DNA of 64,000 nt from Neurospora intermedia (lineage: Eukaryota > Ascomycota > Sordariomycetes > Sordariales > Sordariaceae): assembly GCA_037102815.1 (NCBI GenBank), contig BTPP01000002.1:4030001-4094000 (forward strand). The letters are read 5' to 3'. This document shows positions 34,376 to 47,115 of this stretch, piece after piece (the first letter of the stretch is position 1; each line of letters begins with the position of its first letter). The translations under genes and the position numbers were made by a program. The notes under the pieces were generated by a model. The model ran no database searches. It saw only the letters and a list, made by a program, of their open reading frames with translations, and was not told the DNA's origin.

Positions 34376-35957
34376 ATGGGCGCGCTTCTTTCGCTGCCGC
34401 TGCTTGCGGTGCCGAGTCTAGGCACTGTAAGTTGCCTCCACACCACGAGCTCACGAACTCGACGTTATGACCCATGATACTGACCATCTCCCCCCGTCAC
34501 ACAGATTCTCGGATTTGCTGGTAGCTGCTGCGGTGCTGCGGCATGCTCCGCTCTCTGTAGCGCGTGCGGAAAATGCGGCAACAGGTTGGTGATGACTGTC
34601 TCTACGGCATCCTGTTTGCTAAACTAACATCGGTTGGAATAGTGTCCTTACCCGTATCGCATATGCCCTCATCCTTCTCATCAACTCGATACTTTCGTGG
34701 ATAATGCTCACTAAATGGGCAATTGAAAAACTGCAACACCTCACCTTCAACTACGTCAAGATCAGCTGTGGAGATGGAGACTGCTATGGCTGGCTCGCTG
34801 TCCACCGCATCAACTTTGCTCTCGGCTTGTTTCACCTGATGCTGGCTGGCCTTCTCCTCGGAGTAAACTCTTCTAAGCACCCTCGCGCGAAAATTCAGAA
34901 CGGCTTCTGGGGACCCAAGATCATCGCCTGGCTCGGCTTGATTGTCCTAACCTTCTTCATCCCGGACGAGTTCTTTGTGTTCTGGGGCAACTATGTCTCG
35001 TTTATTTGTGCGATGCTCTTCCTCATTCTCGGCCTTATTCTACTGGTCGACCTGGCGCACAACTGGGCCGAGTACTGCCTGGCGCAGATTGAGGATACCG
35101 ACTCGCGTACTTGGAGGGCCATCTTGATTGGCTCGACGCTTGGCATGTACCTCGCGTCCCTTGCCATGACCATCATCCAGTACATCTTCTTCGCTGGGAA
35201 TGGCTGCTCCATGAACCAAGCAGCAATTACCATCAATCTGCTACTCTGGATCGCCGTTTCGGCCATATCTGTGCATCCGACAGTGCAGGAGTACAACCCC
35301 AAGGCGGGGCTTGCGCAAGCCGCCATGGTGGCCATCTACTGCACCTACCTGACCATGTCTGCGGTCTCGATGGAGCCTGATGAGACCGAAGACCGGCGGT
35401 GCAACCCTCTGGTGCTGGGCCAGGGCACGCGGACCACCACCATTATTCTCGGCGCCATCGCAACCATGCTCACGGTGGCCTATACCACCACACGCGCAGC
35501 AACCCAGAGCCTTGGTCTCGGTGGAAGCGGAAGGGGACAGATCCAGCTGCCCGATGCGGATGAGCATGACCTCGTGACGCAACAACCAAGCCTTCGGCGG
35601 GAGATGCGGGCTGAGGCGCTCCGTAGGGCCGTTGAGGAAGGAAGTCTTCCTGCAGATGCCCTCTTATCAGATGACGACGAGAGTGATGCGGGTGACCGTA
35701 CGGCCAACGATGATGAGAGATCGAGCACTCAGTACAGTTATGCCATGTTCCACGTCGTCTTCTTCCTGGCCACTGCCTGGGTTGCTACGTTGTTGACCAT
35801 GGACTGGGATGACAAGAACCAGGGCGACTTTGCCACGGTTGGTCGTACGTTGTGGGCGAGCTGGGTCAAGATTGTGAGCTCGTGGGTCTGCTACGGCTTG
35901 TATACCTGGACCCTGGTTGCACCAATTGTGCTGCCAGACCGCTTCGATGGCTACTAA
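34376..35957 (+). CDS. tms1: Tms1/SERINC family multipass membrane protein
   Basis: Exons 34376-34426, 34505-34584 and 34643-35957 encode 481 aa. The start MGALLSLPLL followed by the Cys-rich first loop (SCCGAAACSALCSACGKCGN) is the hallmark of this family. About ten to eleven membrane helices follow. A polar acidic loop (about 330-395: LLSDDDESDAGD, DDERSS) precedes the last two. Motifs such as FWGPKIIAWLG, FIPDEFFVFWGNY, LVDLAHNWAE and TLWASWVKIVSSWVCYGLYTW are conserved. In animals SERINCs act on serine-containing lipids or scramble lipids; in fungi the role is less clear, with a vacuolar or endomembrane location likely. The length matches the family. Confidence 0.94.
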
Positions 35958-38900
35958 ACGGTTTTGATTACTTTGGCGCCTCGGGTACCCGCTTGAGGTT
36001 GAGGGAGTACACTACCTGTTCTTCATCACTTATCACATTTTTGTACTGGAGTTCTAGGGGCTAATGCATTTCGGGTGTATGGGGTTATGATGGCAACTGG
36101 CTTTGATAGTTTTAGTGAAGCATCGCTTTCATGTCTCTGGTAGGCCATTTGCTGAATGATTATTGGATACATTTTATGTTACAGACGTATTCATGTCAGA
36201 CATTTTGGGCATCAGATATGCCATTTGGTGAGATGCTTATCCATTTATCATTGAAGTAGAAACGGGATAAGGTGGGTTCAGTGACATGGAAGGAAGCACC
36301 GAAGAGCGAAAAGTGGCCGCCATGTTCGGGCAAGACCGATGATGATACCTGGGTATTTGGACCGTAACTTCCTTATACGGAATTACTAGCAAGAACTTGA
36401 AGCCCTAAGACTGGTACGTCCCTTCCTTCACAACCCGCACAGATCTCCAGCTCCAGTCCTCTGTCAGAGTGAGTCGAGTGAAAATATCTAACAAATGTCA
36501 TGTCTTGCCCAATGCGATCTCCACATCCAACTAGAGCTCGTCATCCGAGTTGCATCATCCGAACCTTTGTTCCAGGAAAAGAGATATTCGATTTCTGTTG
36601 TCTTTTTAAACCCAACCATTTAATGTTTTCCACCCAATTATCTGGCTAAATCTCCTTGCGGCCGGAAGTCCTTGTCTTTCTTACTGGCAATCATCATTCT
36701 TCACTTTCTTCTCCCGCACTCTCGTCATTCTTCCTTCACCGGTTGTCGCAAGAAGGTGTCAGGTGTACATCGGCAAAGCTTCCTCGCGGCAACGCAACGT
36801 CGTGGACATTCCGGCCTCTTCCCGGTAACACCAGAATCAATATCTCGCTCGGTGTGCGAATCGAGACATCCATGGAGAGGAACAACGGACAATCGATGGT
36901 ACGTATCTTGAAACTACCTGTGTTTGGGTGGTGTCGACAATTCCGACTTCCGCGTTACTAACACTGCATGCCAACGCTAGTATCGTACCACGCAATACCT
37001 TTTCCACGAATCGCCGGGATGACGTCAAAATATAGGGCTCCGTGTGGGACTTCCTACGGCCGCTTGATCGGAGAAATCCAGTAACCAGGGTCTGGTTTGC
37101 CTTATTCAGATACCCCGAGCCTTGCCTCGACAGGAAAATCAGACGGAACATCATCCATAGACTACCCTGGGCTAGATGCTGCCATCCATGGAAAGAATTC
37201 CCTATTCCATGGACAGAGTCATCTGTATGAGGTCTGTCAGAACCTATCCGATGATCAAGGTACTTCACGAACCCTTCACCATGGGTGGTTTATCCGAGAC
37301 CTGTTTGCCTGTTGTTTCTAACACTGAGTTTCCTCGGCCCGCTTTCTCGCCCTCGCCGTTCCCCCGGCTGTCTTTTCGCTCGTTGGATTCGCAGAGCCGC
37401 ACCAAAGTCCCAGACTTCTATGGGAAAAGTCCACAAAACCAGTCTATGAGGCAGTCAACCGTTGCATACTACCACGACAGACTGATAGACAGGGGCATAT
37501 ATGACAAGAAGTCATAATTACCCTGATTATAAACCGTGCCGACCAATCGTTGTTTCCTTCCCCTGGAACAGGGGGTTCGTGCTATGACAAGGAAACTTAA
37601 GAGTCGCTCTCTTGTCATTAACACTTGCGCAGTCGGCTTCAAACTCGCCTGATCTAGGGAGACCAAGAGCGTCTGGATGAATCGGCTCCATCCCGCGATG
37701 TGAAGAAGCATGCGAAAGAAGCACAACAGGCTTGACGCATAATCACACGTACGCCAACGTTTCGGCTACATAAAGATCATATCAGTAATCAACAGGCGAC
37801 CAAGGTTGAAGACCTCAATCGCCAAAATCAAAGGCCCGTCATGCGAGAAACCGCCTAACACCTTGATTCATGGCTGGGAAGTTCGCAAACCTACAGCCAA
37901 CATCGCTGACTCCAGCACCTATACATCAGGGAAGGTTGCTCTCCTGGCTATCAACCAGCTGCTACGTCCTTCCATGCTCCGGACCTTAATCTTATCTCGC
38001 CATCCCGCATGTCTTTGATCTCCTGGGTCAGAAGAACGGAGTGGGCCTGCCATCATTGCATACCTGAGCCCCGCCAACTTGTGTAACGGTTTCACAAACT
38101 GACAATACATACAGACGCTCGCGAAACAGTGGTCTAACAACAAACAAATTTTCCAATGTTGGAACGAAAGGTTAGAGAGTTTTTCGTGGGTCCTGAAATT
38201 TCCCGATCCGTCTGCATTCTTTTCTGGCTTTGAGATGAACCATACAATGGCCATGGGAGCACAAGTTTGCTTCAAGGGGGTTCTGATTACATGCTTTTCC
38301 TGCCACCTCACAGCTCTACGCGTGCAGGCGACAACAACATGGCATTTCCTATTCACGTTAACTTTGTTAAGTAGGTGGCGACTGAACAAAGTTCCGGCAA
38401 GAACAGAAGTTGGCCCAGATATTCTGCTTTATTCCGAAATCTTGTTCAGTGTCTCACATCAGTGTGATCTTCAACTACGCTAGTTTGTCACCCCAGAGGG
38501 CGTCAAGGCTTGGAGGCAGTTCACAGAACATCCAACGCCAGGGGTAACCGTGTAATATCAGGTCTCGGAGCGTCCAAGATTCCGATGAGCACTTTCATCA
38601 TGATTCAATCTGGGGAAATGCCACCTCTCGAAGGTTACACCAAGTCCCCACAGCTTTGACGCATTCTCGACGCGGTACTTTGCTCGCAGCTAGCAAACGG
38701 AATTATGACCTTTTACTGGCCAACACAAAAGCAATATGTACCTTTCCGACCGTAATGGCCATACGAGGAAGGCCCTTTACCACCACCGCTATCGGTCTAG
38801 CCAAATTGCGACTTTGGGGTACAGATGGGTGCGTCAATTGCTTTGACATTTCATCCATAGGTACGTACCCTTTCACTGAACTTCGCACTCATCGCAAGGA

Positions 38901-41900
38901 TTCTACGTCGCCATCCCTCCCGGCAAGAAAAAAAACAGAATCATTGTCCGAACAAATTGTGTTGCCATGGATGACCAGAAGCCTCATCCCTCATGGATTG
39001 GAGAGTCGACTTTGTCGTCGGATTAACCCAGTGTCTCCAATCGTGCCTTCAGGATCCCAGGCGTGTGCTGGCTAGCATCGGACGATCACCGTTTATCACA
39101 GCGAAATCGTAGATTGAAAGCCAGGTGAGGGAAGAATGTATCAATGCATGGGAACTAACTGTGCACATCGGTTACTGTACCATGCCACTCGCAGACGCCA
39201 CATTTTACAAGTAAGCAAACACACAGAAGCTCTTGTTCCATTACGACGATGCTACTGATGACGATGCTATAGACTACCGCATAAGTTATACTCACTTGCT
39301 ACTGATATCGAGCGCTCGTCGCTTCAGACAAGTTTTCGCTCCTTAGCCATCAAGATGCCCCGCCCACACAGCTCGATTTTGGCCTTCACATTCGATGCTC
39401 AAGAGGGACATGGGAGCTGTTCAATCCTCTTGTCTGTCTGCAGGTCAGCACCGTAAAAGACAAACAGACTGAGTTCAACCAACTCATCTGACGCCAAGAA
39501 CCAAACAGAAGTCAAGAAGACTCGATCAAAGCCTGCAGACCGGTCAGGATCGTACACGCTGTTTGTACGGCAATACTTGACCGATGTCATTTTGTCTTGC
39601 TGGAAAAAATAATCCTATCACGCAATGCTTCTGAGATTCGATCGAGCGGGCTGATTTCAACTCCAATGACGGTATTGAAGGAAAGGCATAGCACAACATC
39701 GGAATGAGCTTTTGGCGAAGCGACGAATTGACGTCCACTATTCCGCCCCGGCATTAATGCCGTTGCCCTCAGCTCAAATGTCCTTCATTTGGCGCTTCAG
39801 TCTTGCATGGCGTTGACAAGTTCAAAGCAGAAGCATATACACGGATGTAACGAAGTGGCGTCACACGGATGTGATGCGAGTAGAGGCGAAGAAAAACAGA
39901 GAGACGGTGAACGATACTGGCTTTGCGAGCATGCCGGAAACATGAACGCCGGAGATACTAGAGGCACGGAGCGCCCTGGCATGACACGAGGCGCTCTAGG
40001 TGAGAGCAGGATACCCTGCCTAGGGAAGCATCAAGCTACGAGGATACAACAAACCTGTATCCTTGAAGGTCTCGATTAGCAGAGGAACTGGTACCTTTTC
40101 TATTACCTAGAGAGCACAGCGCTGCTCGAAGCAGTACCGAGACGACGATGTAGGATTCACCCACAAATTTCCAGCTTCCTGGGTCACACATGTGGTCTCT
40201 AACGCTGAGCCTGCAGGGGAAGCGTGAGGTGATGTAGAGAAGAGAATGAAGTGATGAGAATCTGTCCCTGATACTTTCACACTGCAAAACCCGCAGGTAG
40301 GTGGCCTTCTTTCAATACTTCATTATCTAGTCTTCTCACCTTCAAGCTGTATGTGACGGCTAACTACTTACTGTCGCGTACCCACACCAAAACGCAGTAG
40401 ATAGAGGGACGACGACTACTGCGGAGGTCAACAGTCTACAGCCTGGTAGAGGGACTCGAATGAGGTAGTACTCTGCTACAGAGGAGTCCTCCTTATCGGC
40501 AAGGTTCCCAGCATAACCCCGGCTAATGGACAATCTGCATATTAGGCCGGGCCTGGGGCTCATGGACAAGCTTCCCTTGAAAGCGAGGTGTATCGACTCG
40601 ACATGTACCTTGACCAAGTGTGGTTGGGGCTGTCTGTGATAAGCCTTGGGTTTGATCATGATCTTTCACATCTTCTTCGTCTTTCTGTACATGATGACTG
40701 ACCGCGTGACCATAGGTACGAATAATACATGCATGCTAGATTACCGGTAAAGCTTGGATCCGAATTGGGCACCATGTCTGCATTGCTCATCACCCACCAA
40801 CCCCAAGCCTGTTGATTGATGCTCATTGATAGCCGTTGGCCGTACAGGGCATCATCACAGCAATGACGAGACTTCATAATCTCAACATGCTGAAGAGTCT
40901 GGGTTCCTTCGAGATCTCTGTTGTTTCCGATATATAAGCCGGAAATGTCCCCCATCAGAGGGGCAAGTCAGAAGCTGGCCACCAGCGGAAGAAGTTTCAT
41001 CACAATCCTCCCTTTATTCAAGAATACGACTTAATCGCACCGCTCATGATTTCGCTATCAAGTGCACCCACCAGCGTATATCACAACGGATAGACAACGT
41101 CCGAGAAATTTGAGCATTTCTCCTGCCATCCGCAGCACTGAGATTGTCATAGCAACCACCACACTGATCAGCCATTTGGTCTCGACCACCGCCACCTAGT
41201 CCACAAAGCCATCCACCCACTCTCTCAGAGCAATACAGGCTTTCGCGGAAAGAATCATGCCTCACAGCGTGAGAGAAAATTGTCAACCAGCTACTGGTAC
41301 TGACCATCAAGGGTTGGTGCCACCACATCCTCTGCTTTTGCGAGGTGAAAGGGGAGGAAGGTTGTTTATGTGAATGTGTTTTTCTGTTATAAGGGTAGAG
41401 ATGGAAAGGCAAAGGGGCAAGTGTGAGTGCGTGTTGTTCAGGGCCTCACCACCAATTCTCTATGTAGCTTCTCCTCCTCCCAACAACAGCAAAACCGGAC
41501 TAAATCGTCACCCGTCAGTCATAACAACGGACAGCACAGTCACAGCACCACCCCTGACACAAGCACCACTGTTAATCCCATGCTGGTTCGCTGGCAGGAG
41601 GAGCGAAATCGGAGCAATTTACCTATCACCGAGACGCTTATTGGACAGTCCAATGAAAGCGGCGGTGGTAGCACATAGAGACCAGACGGGATGACAGGCG
41701 GAAGGTTGATTTGTTAGGGGGATTTGTCTGGTAAGTTACCTTACAGCAACTGACATTTACCTATTGCGCAGGCCCTCGACGTTTTGACTCCCATTGAGTG
41801 TCCTGATCATACTAACCTTTATCCCGGCTATCTTACAGTATCACTGTTTGCTTCTAGTTACTGATTTCCTCGCTTGCTTTTCAGCTCAACAGAAATTGGA

Positions 41901-42529
41901 TACACAAAGTACCATACTTTCAGGGTGGCTTTGACCTTGAGAGAAAGGGAGTGGGAAGAGGAAGGGAGAGCAGAAGAGAAGACAGGGAAGAGGAGGAAAG
42001 TTCGGAAACTCGCTGGTACTCTCACTGACAGTTAGGGCTGGACAAACGACTCGAGTGTTACGGGCGGCTAACAGGAGGGTAAGGGAAAGGGTGAGAGTGA
42101 ACAATGAAAGGGGGGGATCTCGAGTCTTCACCCTCGTGTCAAGATCGGGGGGCTCCCTGCTGGCTTTCCACAATTCTTTGGCATCTCTTCTGGCTGTGTA
42201 GGCTTGCAGAAAACACAGGAAGGACCAGCACCAACAGCAGCAGGAGCACGCACAGCTTGTATCACCAAGGATATCGTCTCGGGCATTCACTTGCAGGAAT
42301 TGCGGAGAGGAATCCGGCAAATCTGAGCGGAGAACATGACGGGGAAAGCGAGGAGGGGAGGAGGAGACAAAGGCTGTCAAGGCGGTGAAGGGGCGTTTAA
42401 TCGCGTTTCTTGTGGAACAAAGGGCGTACGAGGGCATGTTGCTTTTTCTCGATTTGGTGAATTTTTCTTTCTTTCTGTTTTTTGTTACCGCAGCCGTGAG
42501 GTGCCATGCCAGCTCTGACTGTGCCATGA

Positions 42530-42556
42530 CACGGCAGGCCTGCCACGCCTGCCGTG
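42530..42556. repeat. GC-rich hairpin with 10-bp perfect arms
   Basis: CACGGCAGGC and GCCTGCCGTG enclose a 7-nt loop (CTGCCAC). Outer GCCATG (42523-42528) and CATGGC (42565-42570) extend an imperfect cruciform. It lies in the gene-free region. Confidence 0.75.
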
Positions 42557-44477
42557 GCAGGCAGCATGGCGGTGGCAACAAACTTCATATGTGTACAACA
42601 ACGGAGCGAGGTATCTATGTGTTACATACCGAGAAAAGGCTCGGGAAGGAAGTCGAAGTTGAGATGGGCTGAACCGGGCCGAGAGAAGGGATGTCGGGCC
42701 ACGAAGTGTATGAGCACTGAGCTGAACGCAGCTTCCTTGTCTAACTGATACCCCCGGGCGGTTATGGTGTTTTCTTCTTGTTACTGTTGTTCCAGGGGCA
42801 GCGTTGCTGTAATGGGACTCTTGGTTTCCACTTATTTGTTATTCATCCCCTTTATTTCACCTGGTGTGGTTACGTCTTCTCCTATTGTACCACGTCCATG
42901 ATCAATCGAATCACCCTGCTCTCTGTATACCCTGGGTTTTCTTGGCTCTTAAAGCTCCTTCAATAAGGATGCCGATGTGTCGATGCCTATTTGAAGTATT
43001 CAGTCTCTCTCGCATTTCCTCCAAGTGCAAACAGATGGCATACACTCTTACCATACCCGGTAATCCGGGTGAGTGTCCATATTTCACCACCCTGTTTATA
43101 CCCAGCCAGCCTAGCTGAGCTATACACTACCAGCTCTTTCTACTTGTTCCAATGCCGGAATGAATCCCATGCCTAAATAGCTATCGACATCTTCTTGGTG
43201 CTGCATTTTCCCCTACGTTTCTGATCTCATACAATGATTGGCCTTCTCTCTTACCTAGGGGCTTCCTCCCTCCCGCAAAGATTATCTCCCTCGTTGCCCT
43301 CCACTTTTCATTTCTCGTTCTCTTTATCTTTTCGCCAGCCCAAGCTCAGATTGAAAATTTGCTCCCGAATCCATCTATTCGTCCATCCATACATCCACGA
43401 AATCTCCCCATCCCGTCCCATCCCTACCCCTTCTCTGGCCTTCCCATTCGGTTCCGCTTCAGCTCACTAGTCTAGTCTAGTCCACCCCTTTTTTCCACCC
43501 TTCGTAACTTCGTTACCCTGTCTGCCAGCCTCATCATGCAGTTTTCTCGAGCAACATGTCACTCGCATGACTGTATGATGAGTTGTAGGTGTTACGATTA
43601 TGTACCTAAACGAAACTTGAAATCGTGGGAACCCAAAGGGAGATGGCGGCGGATCGAAGGAATGACACTTGGTGAGTGAGCTTTGTTTGGGTGTGTCCAT
43701 AGGAATAGGGGGGGTTCTCACCAATACGCCCATTAGGGGAAGTTCCTGATTACTAAAAAAAAAATTATGTGAGAGTTTCTGCCAGAATGACTTCTTGGGT
43801 GACTGACTGAGTTTACTGTTGTTGGTTGTGGGTAAAGTAGAGGAGAGGAGAGAGAGAGAGTTCAAGAAGTTATTGGATTGTGCTCTGTCATCTTCCGTTC
43901 CTCTCATTTCAACCCAGTGCATTTCCGATTGCCGGCCGGACTCCGGCATGCGATTCTTTACGTTCATACTTGTTGTTAGTTCTATTTTCCTTCTACTTAT
44001 ACTCAGCAGCTATGTATCTAGTGTAGGAGCCTTTCCAGCCAGTATTTTCTTATCAGATTTGGATAATACGGTTAGATCGACAATGTAAACACGCTTATCA
44101 CAAATGACCTTTGATCGATGGAGGTCGTTACCATGGTCTTCAATATTATCTTCAGATGACGGCTGTCCATCCTGTCATCTTATCATTGCATGTCATCTCA
44201 ACCCGACTCCGATTCTGTGACACCCTATCAAGCCGATCCGACCAGCCCATTCATTCGACCAATATGAAACCCGTTTCCATAGCGCCTTTCATCTGGTATA
44301 AAAATGTAACACACATAACGTCCTGCCCCTGGTACAAATACAGTAGTAACTCAAAAGATCGTTCCTTCTTTTCTTCGTCTCATATCTGCTGTCTAAGGAA
44401 CACTCATGACATGTCAAAGAAGTAACAACAACAAAAGTGGTATAAAGCGTTCTCTTTCTCCTTCTGTTCGTTTCTGA

Positions 44478-44530
44478 TTTTTTTTTTTTTCTCTTTCCTT
44501 TCTTTTTTCTTTCTCTCTCTCTCTCTCTCC
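44478..44530. repeat. T and CT homopyrimidine tracts
   Basis: About 13 T, then mixed T/C, then a CT microsatellite running up to the met-2 stop codon. On the met-2 strand this is a purine-rich 3' UTR start. Confidence 0.85.
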
Positions 44531-45973
44531 TTAAAGAGAAGGAGCAGCAGTGGTGGTGGTCTCGGCCGCCTCTGACCCAGCAGCAGCAGCAGCAGCAGCA
44601 GCACCTTCCGCGGTGTTAGCGTGGAACCCATCTACCGTGAGAGTAACGGCACCGGCTTGGACAAGCTGTATTACGTGTTGGGTTAGTCTCAATCCAGATA
44701 AGAGAACCGTCCAGGTAGGTAAACTTACAGCACGCGACAAATCATCAATCAAATCATCGGCATCCTCAATACCCACGCACAGGCGAATGATATCCTCGGG
44801 CATCTGCCTTTCGGCGCGCGTCTTCGCGTCAATGGAGGCATGGCTCATTCGGCAAGGCATGCTGATCAGCGAGTTCACGCAGCCAAAACTGACCGAGATG
44901 CCCCAGAGCCTCGCAGCCTCGACAATGCGCTCGCTCAGCGCCACATCGCCCGTCTCAAACGACAGCACGGCGCCAGCGCCGCGGGCCATCGACCAGTGCA
45001 AGTCGTACTGCGGGTGCGACTTGAGACCGGGGTAGCGCACCTTGAAACCGTGCGACTCGAGGAACTCGGCGATGCGCTGCGCATTGGCCTGCTGCTTCTC
45101 CATGCGGATGGCTAGAGTCTTGACACCGCGCATGAGGAGGAAGGAGTCGTTGGGTGAGAGACCGCAGCCGGTGGCGTTAATGGTGAAGTACAACTTGTCG
45201 CCCAACTCCGTGTCGTTGACGGCAATGACACCCGCCATGATATCGTGGTGGCCCGACAGGTACTTGGTGCCGGACTCGTAGACGATATCAGCGCCCACGT
45301 CAAGCGGGTTGAACAGCATAGGCGAGAGCATGGTGTTGTCGACGACAACCACAGCCTTCTCGTTAGCCTCGTGCGTGATGCGCGCAATCGTGGGGATGTC
45401 GCAGATCTTGATAAGAGGGTTCGTGGGGGTCTCGAGCAGGACCATGGTGGTCTTCGGGGAGATGATCTGGCGCACACTTTCGACGTTGGTGGTGTCGACG
45501 TGGTGGACGATGACGCCCTGGTTATTTTTGAGGTAGGTCAAAAGGCGGTTAGTTCCGCCGTACAGGTCGTCGCCGGTGATGACCTCGTCACCGGGCTTGA
45601 GCAGGCGGGTGATGACGTCGAGAGCGCCCATGCCGGAACTGACGGACAAGCAGCGGTTCGCGTTCATAATCTTGGCCAAGTGGCGCTCGAGATGGGTGCG
45701 GGTCGGGTTGCCGGAGCGGGTGTAATCGTACTCGCTGCCGCCGTTGGAAGACGACTGCTTGAAGGTAGCGGACTGGTAGATAGGGATGCTCGAGGCGCCA
45801 TACTGGTCCTTGGTCTCGGTATAGACGAGCTCGGTGGCCAAGGCATATCTTCGGCCATTGTGAGGGCTCGAGGGTGCGGGTGATGGCGGGAGATTGTGGC
45901 CGTCAAGGTCAAGACGAGAGAAGACCTTCTTGGCGGCTTGCGCGGCCGGGCTGTCACTGTTGGGAGTCGACAT
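44531..45973 (-). CDS. met-2: cystathionine beta-lyase
   Basis: Exons 45973-44729 and 44665-44531 encode 459 aa. It cleaves cystathionine to homocysteine, pyruvate and ammonia in methionine synthesis. It is a fold-type I, PLP-dependent Cys/Met metabolism enzyme. Visible are YDYTRSGNPTRTHLERHLA, the SSGMGALDV loop, the LLETPTNPLIKICDI stretch, DNTM, and the PLP lysine in YESGTKYLSGHHD. The C-terminal part has SFGCVNSLISMPCRMSHAS and IIRLCVGIEDADDLIDDL. The second exon adds LVQAGAVTLTV followed by an Ala run (from a CAG/GCA microsatellite) and Thr/Ala, beyond the usual end of the family. A TGAGTCA lies about 150 bases upstream of the ATG. I name it from memory of Neurospora met-2 on linkage group IV. 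Confidence 0.93.
   Translation of the reverse strand: MSTPNSDSPAAQAAKKVFSRLDLDGHNLPPSPAPSSPHNGRRYALATELVYTETKDQYGASSIPIYQSATFKQSSSNGGSEYDYTRSGNPTRTHLERHLAKIMNANRCLSVSSGMGALDVITRLLKPGDEVITGDDLYGGTNRLLTYLKNNQGVIVHHVDTTNVESVRQIISPKTTMVLLETPTNPLIKICDIPTIARITHEANEKAVVVVDNTMLSPMLFNPLDVGADIVYESGTKYLSGHHDIMAGVIAVNDTELGDKLYFTINATGCGLSPNDSFLLMRGVKTLAIRMEKQQANAQRIAEFLESHGFKVRYPGLKSHPQYDLHWSMARGAGAVLSFETGDVALSERIVEAARLWGISVSFGCVNSLISMPCRMSHASIDAKTRAERQMPEDIIRLCVGIEDADDLIDDLSRAVSLPTWTVLLSGLRLTQHVIQLVQAGAVTLTVDGFHANTAEGAAAAAAAAGSEAAETTTTAAPSL
44578..44602 (-). repeat. trinucleotide repeat encoding polyalanine
   Basis: About eight CAG units on the plus strand, read as GCT/GCC-type Ala codons on the minus strand, in the last exon of met-2. 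It encodes an Ala run of about eight near the C-terminus and is a likely length polymorphism. Confidence 0.85.
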
Positions 45974-46119
45974 TGTTGTCGTTGTGAAGATGTGATGTGG
46001 TGGTGAAAAGGTTGTAGAAGCTGTTACCGCTTCTGTATAGCTTCTCGGTGCTGGGGTTGCTGCTGTTTCTGCTGGCGTACCGAAAGTATGGATAGAACGG
46101 ATCGAGGCCGATGGTGTGA

Positions 46120-46126
46120 TGAGTCA
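46120..46126 (-). promoter_or_regulatory. TGAGTCA (GCN4/CPC1-type) element upstream of met-2
   Basis: A perfect TGACTCA core in either orientation, flanked as GATGAGTCAA, about 147 bases upstream of the met-2 ATG. It fits cross-pathway amino-acid control. Binding is inferred. Confidence 0.6.
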
Positions 46127-46631
46127 AAGCGGCCGATCTTTGATTTGGGCAGGTCTAGGCAATATGCGACGACGACGGGAGCGAAGAACGGAGGTTTGTT
46201 GTGGATCTGGAGATGCTGGTGGTAGTACGTGGAACCTGGGGCCTGGATTGAGGGGCAATTGCGGTTGGTAGCTGGACGTTAAGTCTCTTGGAAGGACGGG
46301 TCATACAAATCCGAGTTGAATCAGGGAATTCAGTATGTAAATTATTGATGGCCGAGTATAAACATGCAGGAGAAAAAGAAGAGAGAGAAAATGGCGAAAT
46401 CAGGGCTAGTTATTATAAGACGAAACCGATCGAGACGGGCAACGGTGGACCTTCGGGGCAATGTCGTGCCAGTGACTCCCCGGTTGGACGAGTTAAAGTT
46501 CCAGATTGGGGCCCCTGGTTCCCCAAGATTTGTGCCCGGTGAGGGTGTGGATTGTGGATGGAGGATGGATGTGTCGATGACTGGTTGCCAACTCGCGTGG
46601 ACTGGACGGGACTGGATGTCCGGCGGGGGTG

Positions 46632-47081
46632 GATGGATGAACGATTTCAATACCCACGTAGACTCAAAATGGTACGCACGTAGACTACCCACTTTTTACC
46701 TCTACAGCCGAGTCAGCCCAGCCCAGCCGCTTAACCGCGCTGTAGCATACCGCTAAATTAATGGCTGCGTATTACCTACCCTAGTTGATACGGTTACTGC
46801 TGCTGTAACTATTGTCCCTCTTGCTGGTTCTGTTGCTGCATATGCTGTATTTGAGGTTGCTGCCCTGGCTGCTAGCCGTGCCTAGAGTGTTGGCCAGAGT
46901 GTAAATGCCCTGCCCAGATTCTAGTCTACCATAGTTATCAACATGCCTACCTTAGGGAGCCCTCTGCGAGTATGATAGTACTGGAGGTTGTGCTATAGGG
47001 ACTGGAGCTCGCTTATACTATCCGACGTTACTGGTATAATCTAGCTCTGTGAGCTTCTTTGCTGCTGGTTAGGAGAGAGAA

Positions 47082-47115
<34 letters not shown>

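Larger units (their letters stand above)
35958..44530. other. 8.6-kb region without recognisable genes
   Basis: Every open frame here is short (under about 240 codons), overlaps frames on the other strand and resembles no family I know. Base composition is ordinary rather than strongly AT-rich, so it is not a typical RIP-mutated transposon relic. It contains a GC-rich hairpin (42530-42556), and homopyrimidine tracts at the right end. It could hold long noncoding transcripts or very small genes that I cannot see. Confidence 0.55.

Noticed and set aside
41886-42581. 231-codon minus-strand frame in the gene-free stretch
   Set aside because: Cys/Ser/Phe/Leu-rich translation of purine-rich DNA, no family likeness, and it covers the hairpin; not convincing as a gene.
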